Source: Opitutaceae bacterium (GTDB lineage: Bacteria; Verrucomicrobiota; Verrucomicrobiia; Opitutales; Opitutaceae). Taken from it: a stretch of 10,489 nt of DNA. The stretch spans positions 1-10,489 of the forward strand of contig JAIRTK010000341.1 of NCBI GenBank assembly GCA_031254955.1, read 5' to 3'. The notes under the pieces are model-generated. The model was not told where the DNA came from, did not search any database, and worked only from the letters and a program-made list of their open reading frames with translations. This document shows, piece after piece, positions 1-5,931 of the stretch. The position numbers and the translations under genes are program-made. Each line of letters starts with the position of its first letter. Position 1 is the stretch's first letter.

Positions 1-230
1 CACCGCTGTTTCCACGCAGCCGCCGCACCGCCCGGAAACATCCGCCACGCGGTCCGCCTGGCGGCGTTTTCTGGCTCCCCGCTATTTTCAATGTCTGAAA
101 ACAACCACTAAAAGAGCCATCAAGAGGCCCAAGAAGCCCTCTACGAGTCTGCGAGTGACCTGACAAAACAAGCATTCCATCGTGTGCCTCTGAGCCTTCT
201 CGGTTTATTGTGTCGCAACCGCAAAAGGAC
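1..230. other. Left edge, no gene recognised
   Basis: All three plus frames stop within about 170 bases. The longest open stretch from the edge (frame 2, ending with a TGA near 169) has an Arg/Lys-rich end that could be the tail of a gene lying to the left, but it resembles nothing I recognise. On the minus strand an ATG at 39-41 opens a frame running off the edge, with too little sequence to judge. I see no convincing promoter, RNA gene or terminator here. Confidence 0.4.
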
Positions 231-365
231 GGGCGCGGGAGCGCCGGTAGGGAGGCCTCTCCGAGGCCTCCGCGAAAACGCTTCGATTTCCCCATGAAAT
301 TACAAACCGCTCTCTCCGCTCGACGGAGGCCTCGGAGAGGCCTCCCTACCGGCGCTTCCGCGCCC
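231..365. repeat. Fold-back element with 42-bp inverted arms
   Basis: Bases 231-272 and 324-365 are inverted copies of each other over 42 bp with a single mismatch, separated by a 51-bp AT-richer spacer. Each arm contains its own smaller palindrome, built on GGAGGCCT and AGGCCTCC. The same core recurs as a single hairpin at 1040-1078, so this is a dispersed repeat family and not a one-off hairpin. It lies outside any gene I can support. The structure fits a small non-autonomous fold-back element; a bidirectional transcription stop is a weaker alternative because there is no T-run at either end. Confidence 0.85.
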
Positions 366-416
366 AAGGGGGCGTTTCCCATGTGACAGAATAATACCCT
401 TTCTTAATCAAAAACC

Positions 417-688
417 TTCTTAGAGCGTCTAACAAAATTACAATAGGGCAGGCCGAAAGACGGTATGAAAGGCGAGGATGCAGGGGCTTCGCTTGCGAAG
501 CCCGTCGCGGAAGGATGCCACGGGTTTGCTTCAGCCAGTGCGCCGGCGCAGTCGCATAAAACACAAACGCGTGCGACTGCCGTCCGGCAACGGGCTTCGC
601 AAGCGAAGCCCCTACATCCGCCGCCGCGTACCTCTCTGTCCGCTGTGTCGCTTCGCTCAATCCTTCTTTTTGTTAGATGCTCTAAGAA
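417..688. mobile_element. MITE-like palindromic element, copy 1
   Basis: The ends are 21-bp terminal inverted repeats (417-437 and 668-688) that match except for one base; the core is GAGC(G/A)TCTAAC. Inside are two 20-bp palindromes in opposite orientation, GGGCTTCGCTTGCGAAGCCC at 484-503 and its reverse complement at 592-611, plus a hairpin with 9-bp arms (548-556 with 572-580). It encodes no plausible protein. An inverted, rearranged copy lies at 2813-3105, which shows that the unit has moved or been copied. Size, terminal repeats and lack of coding capacity suggest a miniature inverted-repeat transposable element. A TA next to each GAGC core (421-422, 683-684) could be a target duplication of the Tc1/mariner-IS630 type, but this is only inference. 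Confidence 0.75.
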
Positions 689-1038
689 ACGACTTCCGAG
701 GCCGGTAGAGGAATGAGGGCGAAGCCGAGGCCTTCGAGCGTGTTTGCGAAGGCCGTCTTCACGGCGTTTTTGGCAGGCGGCTTCGTTGCGGGCAAAGGAG
801 GAGGCGTCGCAGGGTTGTCGGGATTTAAGCAGGTGGAAGATAATGCGGGCGAGTTTATGGGCGGTGGCGGTGATAGTCTTGGGGGCGCCCGGTCGAGTCC
901 GCATGCGCCGGAAGTAGTCGCCGAGGTGGGAGTGGCTCTTGCCTGCGCCCAAATCCCCACCGCCGCCCCCGCCCTCGCCCACACCTTCACCCGGCCTCCG
1001 CAACCTCTGGTGACAAAGGCCCACCCAACGCAAACCAA
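682..1038 (-). pseudogene. IS110-type transposase remnant, C-terminal part, frameshifted
   Basis: Reading the minus strand from about 1038 down to the TAG at 682-684 gives pieces of one protein in alternating frames. First comes RWVGLCHQ (like the WLGLCP of IS110/IS116/IS902 transposases). A stretch in a second frame contains GGRV. Returning to the first frame, SHLGDYFRRM, APKTITATAHKLARIIFHLL and FARNEAACQKRRE follow. A last shift leads to GLGFALIPLPASEVVS, like the usual 'LGFxLVP' ending of that family. At least two shifts are needed, and everything upstream of the C-terminal domain is missing, so it is not functional. The cut at its 5' side coincides with the hairpin at 1040-1078, and its stop codon falls inside the terminal repeat of the 417-688 element. 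The family assignment rests on remembered motif patterns, not a search. Confidence 0.65.
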
Positions 1039-1039
1039 T

Positions 1040-1078
1040 CCAAGGTAGGGAGGCCTCTCCGAGGCCTCCCTACCTTGG
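1040..1078. repeat. Perfect hairpin of the GGAGGCCT repeat family
   Basis: Seventeen bases (1040-1056) pair perfectly with 1062-1078 around a 5-base loop. The stem contains the AGGTAGGGAGGCCT core also found in the arms of the 231-365 element, so this is a solitary member of that family. No T-run follows on either side, so I do not call a terminator. It sits exactly where the transposase remnant loses its similarity. Confidence 0.85.
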
Positions 1079-1099
1079 GACTGTGGAATTTGAATTTTC

Positions 1100-1338
1100 C
1101 AAACTGCCCATCAGGGATTAACTGATGTTACGAGGAGGGCCTTTTATGGAGTGCGGTGGCTTGCCACCGCTTTTGACGGGCTGGCTTGCCAGCCCGCCAC
1201 GTTTTCCTCCCAGGCTTCCTTCGGGCGGTGGGGCGGCGCGACTTGTCGCGCCGTCAAAAGCGGCAGCACGCTGCCGCACTCCATAACAAACCCCGTCGCG
1301 CGCGCCGGTTGAGCGCCGCGTAACATCAGGGCAGTTTG
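1100..1338. repeat. Nested inverted-repeat element, outer arms
   Basis: The right end, CGTAACATCAGGGCAGTTTG (1319-1338), is the reverse complement of two blocks at the left end, CAAACTGCCC (1100-1109) and TGATGTTACG (1123-1132), which are separated there by 13 extra bases. Between these arms lies the four-hairpin element at 1144-1286. The arrangement looks like an older inverted-repeat element with a second one inside it. No protein is encoded. Confidence 0.6.
1144..1286. repeat. Four-hairpin inverted-repeat element
   Basis: The outer 36 bases (1144-1179 and 1251-1286) are inverted copies. Within the element are four short hairpins with 8- or 9-bp stems and a 2-base loop: 1153-1170, 1177-1196, 1234-1253 and 1260-1277. 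Three have TT as the loop and one has AC. The two outer hairpins differ at two base pairs, and in both cases both sides of the stem changed together, so pairing is preserved. This geometry (long GC stem, two-base loop) is shared with the GGGCTTCGC palindromes elsewhere in the window although the stem sequences are unrelated. Function unknown. Confidence 0.8.
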
Positions 1339-1347
1339 AAGCCTCTG

Positions 1348-1431
1348 CATTCGGGCTTCGTAAGCGAAGCGTCTACATTCGGGCTTCGTAAGTGAAGCGT
1401 CTGCATTTGGGCTTCGCAAGCGAAGCCGCGG
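1348..1431. repeat. Three tandem 28-bp palindromic units
   Basis: Units at 1348-1375, 1376-1403 and 1404-1431 share the frame CATTCGGGCTTCG..AAG.GAAGC. Each carries one imperfect GGGCTTCG(C/T)AAGCGAAGC palindrome of the family found in the 417-688 element. The first two units differ at two positions; the third diverges more at its end. The array overlaps the 3' end of rlmN, whose stop codon is the last three bases of the first unit. The same unit occurs again at 3062-3089, just past the opgH stop. Confidence 0.85.
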
Positions 1432-2533
1432 CTTCCCGTTCTTTTTCCGTCTTCAGGCGGAGTTGTCCGCAGGCGGCGTCGATGTCGTGGCCTTTTTCAC
1501 GGCGCAGTGTCACCGACACGCGGGCGTCGCGGAGCACGTTGGCGAAGCGTTCTTGGCGCGCGTCCGCCGGGCGTTTCCACGGGAGGCCTTCGACGGTGTT
1601 GCAAGGGATGAGATTCACGTGCGCGTGGAGAGCGAGCGCGATGTCGCGGAGTTTTTCGGCTTGGCCGGGCGTGTCGTTGAGGTCTTCGATGAGGATGAAT
1701 TCGAGCGTCACCATGCGTCCGTGTTTTTCGGAAAACGTCTTCACGGCGGGAAGGAGTTTCGCCAGCGGCCAGGTTTTGTTGACGGGCATGAGTCTGCCGC
1801 GCACCTCGTCGGTCGCGCCGTGCAGCGAGATGGCGAGCCGGAAACCGAGCGGCTCGTCGGCGAGGCGCAGGATTTTCGGGACCAGGCCGCTGGTGGAAAC
1901 CGTGATGCGGCGCGCGCCGAAGCCGAGTCCCCATGGCGCGTTGATGATGGTGAGCGCGCGGATGAGCGCGTCGTAGTTGGCGAGCGGTTCGCCCATGCCC
2001 ATGACGACGATGTTGTCGAACGAGGCGAGTTCGGCCCGCGCGCGCGGTGTGCGCGCATCTTCGCGGCGGCAGACTTGCAGGAGTTGCGCGACGATCTCGC
2101 CGGCGTCGAGGTTGCGTTTCAGTCCCGCGAGTCCGCTGGCGCAGAAGGCGCACGCCATGGCGCAGCCGACTTGGGTGGAGATGCAGATGGTCTTGCGCGA
2201 GTGGTCGAGGCCGACGCCGTCCTGCGGCGCGCGGATGATGACCGTCTCGATGAGCGAGCGGTCGCGGAGTTCGAGCAGGAGTTTGTCGGTCACGTCGGAC
2301 GATTCGCGTCCGAGGACGAGCGTGGCGGGCATGAGGTCGAAGGTGTCCGCGAGCCAGGCGCGCAGCGGCTTGGAGAGGTTGGTCATCTCGTCCCAGGCGC
2401 GGACGCGTTTTTTATAAATCCATTCGAGGATCTGTCTGGCGCGGAAGGCCGGTTCACCGTGTTCGCGCAGCCGCGCGGCGAGCGTGTCGAGCGTCTCGCC
2501 GGTGAGCGGTGGTTTTTCGGGCGTGGATTTCAT
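1373..2533 (-). CDS. rlmN: Dual-specificity RNA methyltransferase RlmN
   Basis: A radical SAM enzyme that methylates C2 of adenine in 23S rRNA (A2503, E. coli numbering) and in some tRNAs, acting in the cytoplasm. The 386-residue protein shows the iron-sulfur signature C124-x3-C128-x2-C131, the SAM-binding GMGEPL (179-184), SISLHGAT-like ISLHGAT (235-241), and both cysteines of the methyl-transfer mechanism, C117 and C355 (in AACGQL). The start is the ATG at 2531-2533, giving MKSTPEKPP; a longer frame upstream is proline/arginine-rich and coded by a tandem repeat, so I rejected it. No Shine-Dalgarno sequence precedes the start. Residues 368-386 (AAASLAKPKCRRFTYEARM) are encoded by two 28-bp repeat units and the stop lies in a third, so the original C-terminus was near residue 367 or earlier. 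The catalytic core is complete and the enzyme is probably active. Confidence 0.96.
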   Translation of the reverse strand: MKSTPEKPPLTGETLDTLAARLREHGEPAFRARQILEWIYKKRVRAWDEMTNLSKPLRAWLADTFDLMPATLVLGRESSDVTDKLLLELRDRSLIETVIIRAPQDGVGLDHSRKTICISTQVGCAMACAFCASGLAGLKRNLDAGEIVAQLLQVCRREDARTPRARAELASFDNIVVMGMGEPLANYDALIRALTIINAPWGLGFGARRITVSTSGLVPKILRLADEPLGFRLAISLHGATDEVRGRLMPVNKTWPLAKLLPAVKTFSEKHGRMVTLEFILIEDLNDTPGQAEKLRDIALALHAHVNLIPCNTVEGLPWKRPADARQERFANVLRDARVSVTLRREKGHDIDAACGQLRLKTEKEREAAASLAKPKCRRFTYEARM

Positions 2534-2600
2534 GCGGTTGCCATGTGAACAGGAGGCCACACCGCTGACAGATGCGCCCGGACGAGGCAAGAGCGGCGGC

Positions 2601-2643
2601 GGAAGGCGGCGGGAGGTGGCGGGAGGTGGCAGGAGGTGGCGGA
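2601..2643. repeat. 10-bp tandem repeat upstream of rlmN
   Basis: Four units of 10 bp, the last three reading (G/A)GGAGGTGGC and the first degenerate. On the rlmN strand it reads as GCCACCTCC repeats about 70-110 bases before the start codon. It explains the Pro/Arg-rich false N-terminal extension of rlmN. No function is evident. Confidence 0.8.
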
Positions 2644-2645
2644 CT

Positions 2646-2793
2646 GAAGAGCCGGGAAGAGGAGTGGGAATTAACCACGGAGGCACGGAGGGCACGGAGT
2701 GCGGAGGGAGTTTTTTTTAGGGTGAAATTCTTTTTCATGGTGCTGTGCTTTCCGTGTCACCGTGGTTAATTCCCCCCCACTTCCCGGCTCTTC
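2646..2793. repeat. Fold-back element with 'accacgg / cacggag' interior
   Basis: Bases 2646-2680 and 2760-2793 are inverted copies (35 versus 34 bases) with a few mismatches, sharing GAAGAGCCGGGAAG and GGGAATTAACCACGG. The interior continues with cacggag-type short repeats on the left and a T-rich stretch (2708-2745) in the middle. Short periodic 'accacggaggcacggag' sequence is, from memory, a frequent dispersed repeat in Verrucomicrobiota and related genomes. It lies between rlmN and the second 417-688-type element and encodes nothing credible. Confidence 0.8.
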
Positions 2794-2812
2794 GGAATGG
2801 CGAGGGTTTTAT

Positions 2813-3105
2813 GAGCGTCTAACCAAAAGAAGGCTTGAGCGAAGAGACTCAGCGGACTCGGAGGCGCGCGGCGGCGGATGTAGGGGCTTCGCTTGCGAAG
2901 CCCGTTGCCGGACCGAAGCCCGTTGCTTGCGAAGCCCGTTGCCGGACGGCAGTCGCGCGCGTGTGTGTTTCCTGCGACTGCGCCGGCGCACTGGCGGAAG
3001 TTAATCTGTGGCGTCCTTCCGTGACGGGCTTCCGTGACGGGCTTCGCAAGCGAAGCCCCTACATTCGGGCTTCGTAAGCGAAGTGTCTGCATTCGGCTTC
3101 GGGGT
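2813..3105. mobile_element. MITE-like palindromic element, copy 2 (inverted, rearranged)
   Basis: The left part (GAGCGTCTAAC at 2813 onward) matches the reverse complement of the right half of the 417-688 element, through the GGGCTTCGCTTGCGAAGCCC palindrome (2884-2903), the internal hairpin (2949-2956 with 2974-2981), the TGCGCCGGCGCA block and the second palindrome (3039-3058). Differences are an extra copy of about 34 bp around 2910-2943, a 13-bp duplication near 3021-3041, and a right end without the expected terminal repeat. There it continues into a 28-bp unit (3062-3089) and a partial one up to 3102, ending four bases before the opgH stop codon. It is therefore a decayed or recombined copy. 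The 3' ends of opgH transcripts would contain these hairpins. Confidence 0.7.
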
Positions 3106-5262
3106 TTACCGATACAGGGCCGTGATGGGCGCGGCGGTGAGGACGTTATACTGGCGGACGGCGAGGCGCCACCATTCGGCCAGCGCGGCGGCGGGGGTGC
3201 GCCAGAGTTCGCGGTGCAGCCAGATCATCGACTCGGCGTCGAGCAGCAGGCTGAGTTTTTCTTTCGGTTGGAGCGCGTCGGGGCCTTCGCGCAGGAGCCG
3301 TTCGCGCAGGTGGGCGAAATAGTCGCGCGCCTCCTCTCCGGGCGTGCGCTGGCGCAGCATCGAGACGTGCACGGCGTTCACGTAGGGGTCGAGCACGGCT
3401 TGGAGCAGCCCGTAATCCGCGCGCAGCGTCTCCAGCGGGCGCATGTGTTTGTAGCAGGTTTCGAGATTGGAGCGCAGGCGCGCAAGCTCCAGCGGGGGGC
3501 GGGTTTCCTCGGGCGTGAGGAACAGGCCGGCTTTTTGCGCGGCGCGCCCGAGGTTGAGTTTGCCGAGCAGGATGGAGAGCGGGATGGAAAAAACCATGCC
3601 CGCGAGCACGGGGCTGAGCCACCAGTATAAGATCGGGGAGAGCAGCCACGCGCCCGCGCCCCACGCGAGGCCGATGAGCATGTGCGGATAGTGCGTGAGA
3701 ATCGCCTCGCGCCAGTCGGTGCCGTCGTCCTCGCCGGCGCCGCGACGTTGCGTGATCCAGGACACGCCTTGGCCGAGCAGCGTGGTGGCGACGAATTTGC
3801 TGTTAAAAAGCATGTTCACCGGCGCGAGCAGCGCGGAGAGGACGATTTCCAGCAGCGTGCTCGCAAGCAGCCGGGCGCGTCCGCCGAAACGGGCGGCCTG
3901 CCCGCCGTGTCGCAATGCTTGGGAGAGGCTGATGAATTTCGGGAGGAACAGGAGCAGGAGCGTGAGCGCGAACAGCGTCACGGCGTCGGGCACGCGCAGC
4001 GCGCGTCCGAAGAGTTCCACCGTGGTCATGGCTCGCGAGCCGGTCATGCCGTCGGTGATGAGTTCGTGGATGTGCCAGGTGCTGAACAGGAGAAACAGCA
4101 GCCAGAGCGGCGACGACACGTAGGCCATCACGCCCATGAGCAGGTGCAGGCGGTTGCAGGGGCGGAAGCCTTTGGCGAGGAGCAGCCAGGAGTGTTGCAT
4201 GTTGCCTTGGCACCAGCGGCGGTCGCGTTTGGCGCTGTCGATGAGCGTGGGCGGGCCTTCTTCGTAGGTGCCTTCGATTCCGCCCGCGAGCCAGACCGAC
4301 CAGCCGGCTTTGCGCATGAGCGCGGCTTCGATGAAATCGTGGCTGAGGATGCGTCCGCCGAACGGTTCGCTGCCCGGCAGTTCGGGCAGGGCGCAATGGT
4401 CGATGAAGGGTTGCACGCGGATGATGGCGTTGTGGCCCCAGTAGTTGCCGGTGTCCTGCTGCCAGTAGTTCAGTCCGGCGAGGAAGAGCGGGCTGTAGAG
4501 GCGGTTGGCAAATTGCTGGAGGCGCGAGTAGAGCGTCTCGCCGTTCACGAGGCGGGGCGCGGTCTGGATGATGCCGGCGGACGGGTTCTTTTCCATCAGC
4601 GCGACGAGGCGCACGAGCGCCTCGCCGGTCATGATGCTGTCGGCGTCGAGCACGGTCATGTAGCGGTAGCTCCGGCCCCAGCGGCGGAGGAAGTCGGCGA
4701 CGTTGCCGGCCTTTTTGTTGATTTGCTGCCGGCGTTTGCGATAGAAGATTTTCCCGAAGCCGCCTTCCTGTTTGCAGAGTTCGACCCAGGCGACTTCCTC
4801 CTGTATCCACTGGTTCGGCTGGTTCGAGTCGCTGAGGATGAAAAAATCGAAATGCTCCAGTTTCCCGGTTTCCTTGATCGAGCGGAAGATGACGCGCAGG
4901 CCTTCGAACACGCGGCTCACGTCCTCGTTGAACACGGGCATGACGATCGCGGTGCCGGCGAGGCGCGGTTCCTCGCCGGGGGCCAGCGTGGCGAGAATGC
5001 GGCTGGAGTCGCCGTGGCGGCGGCACATCGTGAGCAGGCCGAGCATGGCGATGATGAAGCCGGTGGAAATCTGCGCAAACAGCACGATGAACAGCGCGAG
5101 CAGCGCGCCGTCGGTGAAGGTGAAGCGCTGGTCGTCGTTCCAGAGCAGGTCGGCCATCAGCCAGGAGCCGAGGCTGGTGAGCAGAAAGACGAGCGTGAAG
5201 AAAACCCGGCGGCGTCGGGTCATCCGCTGGCGGTCGGGAAATTCTGCGGGCGTGATGCGCAT
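3106..5262 (-). CDS. opgH: Glucans biosynthesis glucosyltransferase OpgH (MdoH)
   Basis: Inner-membrane family 2 glycosyltransferase that polymerises UDP-glucose into the linear beta-1,2-glucan backbone of osmoregulated periplasmic glucans and is thought to move it across the membrane. The 718-residue protein has two N-terminal membrane segments (about 19-40 and 52-79), then the catalytic domain with VMPVFNED (107-114), FILSDS (141-146), the metal-binding D206-A-D208 in VLDADSIMTG, LSHD (306-309) and the RDRRWCQGN motif (346-354). Several more membrane segments follow between about 372 and 570. It aligns closely by eye with E. coli OpgH through the core, but lacks the roughly 140-residue cytoplasmic N-terminal region of that 847-residue protein. 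The start at 5260-5262 is 39 bases after the upstream gene; no Shine-Dalgarno sequence is visible. It is the last gene of the opgG operon, and its stop lies four bases from a palindromic repeat. Confidence 0.95.
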   Translation of the reverse strand: MRITPAEFPDRQRMTRRRRVFFTLVFLLTSLGSWLMADLLWNDDQRFTFTDGALLALFIVLFAQISTGFIIAMLGLLTMCRRHGDSSRILATLAPGEEPRLAGTAIVMPVFNEDVSRVFEGLRVIFRSIKETGKLEHFDFFILSDSNQPNQWIQEEVAWVELCKQEGGFGKIFYRKRRQQINKKAGNVADFLRRWGRSYRYMTVLDADSIMTGEALVRLVALMEKNPSAGIIQTAPRLVNGETLYSRLQQFANRLYSPLFLAGLNYWQQDTGNYWGHNAIIRVQPFIDHCALPELPGSEPFGGRILSHDFIEAALMRKAGWSVWLAGGIEGTYEEGPPTLIDSAKRDRRWCQGNMQHSWLLLAKGFRPCNRLHLLMGVMAYVSSPLWLLFLLFSTWHIHELITDGMTGSRAMTTVELFGRALRVPDAVTLFALTLLLLFLPKFISLSQALRHGGQAARFGGRARLLASTLLEIVLSALLAPVNMLFNSKFVATTLLGQGVSWITQRRGAGEDDGTDWREAILTHYPHMLIGLAWGAGAWLLSPILYWWLSPVLAGMVFSIPLSILLGKLNLGRAAQKAGLFLTPEETRPPLELARLRSNLETCYKHMRPLETLRADYGLLQAVLDPYVNAVHVSMLRQRTPGEEARDYFAHLRERLLREGPDALQPKEKLSLLLDAESMIWLHRELWRTPAAALAEWWRLAVRQYNVLTAAPITALYR

Positions 5263-5301
5263 GGAGGCGGCGGGGTGGGTTGGTCAAGACGTGTGCGCGG
5301 T

Positions 5302-5931
5302 TCAGCGCGTCATGAAAAAGATGGCGGCTAGGGCGCCGATGAAGACCAGCCAGAGCGCGAACATGCGCAGCATGGGGCTGCGTTCGAGCGTCTCCAGCGT
5401 GTCGCCCGCGGCTTCCGTGATGGCGCCGAGGTCGATGGGGCGCGGCACCATGCTCGACACGGTCATGTCGGGGCCGGCCTCGACGTGGCCGGCCCGCATG
5501 GCGTCGCGGAAATCGGGCGGGATGGTGCGCGTGTCCAGAAAGGCATACGGCCATTTTTCCGCGCCGTCCGAGACGAGCAGCGCGACGCGTCCGGTGGTGG
5601 CGATGCGTTCGGGCGGCAGGACGGAGGACGGCTGGCCGTGCTCGGCCTCGCGCGCGACGCCGAGCACGGCGGCGAACCATTCGTCCATCCACGCCTCGGT
5701 CTCCTCGGCGGCCAGCGTGGTGGGGTCGAGCGCGGGGTTGGCCTCGTGGCGGCGCGCGGCGCGCGCGAGCACGGCGCGGATGACGCGGTTCTGGTGGAGC
5801 CGGTTGTGGATGCGGTGCGCGCGCAGGTAGTCCTCGACGCGCACGTAGGCGGCGTTCCAGGCGTCCATCGCTCCGGTGCGCGGGCGGAAGGTGTCGAGCG
5901 GCGGGTCTATTGATTCCAAAGGTAGCTCCAT
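5302..5931 (-). CDS. Tail-anchored membrane protein between opgG and opgH, unknown function
   Basis: A 209-residue protein that I do not recognise with certainty. Residues about 20-95 look helical and charged (DAWNAAYVRVEDYLRAHRIH, then EETEAWMDEWFAAVLG). Residues 100-165 form a Pro-rich middle, and a single hydrophobic segment at about 188-206 is followed by only three residues (MTR in part), so it is probably anchored by its tail with the bulk in the cytoplasm. There is no signal peptide. The chosen ATG (5929-5931) overlaps the end of opgG by 25 bases, suggesting translational coupling; a start at the later Met22 is possible. Position in the operon and the lack of an N-terminal domain in the neighbouring OpgH suggest that it supplies that part as a separate chain. 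This is inference. A longer upstream frame overlaps opgG too far to be real. Confidence 0.82.
   Translation of the reverse strand: MELPLESIDPPLDTFRPRTGAMDAWNAAYVRVEDYLRAHRIHNRLHQNRVIRAVLARAARRHEANPALDPTTLAAEETEAWMDEWFAAVLGVAREAEHGQPSSVLPPERIATTGRVALLVSDGAEKWPYAFLDTRTIPPDFRDAMRAGHVEAGPDMTVSSMVPRPIDLGAITEAAGDTLETLERSPMLRMFALWLVFIGALAAIFFMTR

Noticed and set aside
54..70. Terminator hairpin near the left edge (CCGC..GCGG then TTTT)
   Set aside because: Only a 4-bp stem with a 3-base loop and a short T-run; not convincing.
1040..1078. Hairpin as a rho-independent terminator
   Set aside because: No T-run on either side, and the core belongs to a dispersed repeat family.
1348..1431. CRISPR array
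   Set aside because: The three 28-bp units are directly adjacent with no spacers and each is a palindrome; there are no cas genes.
1463..2548. Plus-strand frame of 361 codons opposite rlmN
   Set aside because: Shadow of rlmN, with no recognisable motif.
2549..2556. ACAGGAGG as a ribosome binding site near rlmN
   Set aside because: It is on the plus strand, while rlmN is on the minus strand and no plus-strand gene follows.
3682..5331. Long open frame on the plus strand opposite opgH (549 codons)
   Set aside because: It mirrors opgH codons: the composition is the Ala/Glu/Val/Gly-rich pattern expected on the reverse of a high-GC gene, and opgH itself has clear family motifs.
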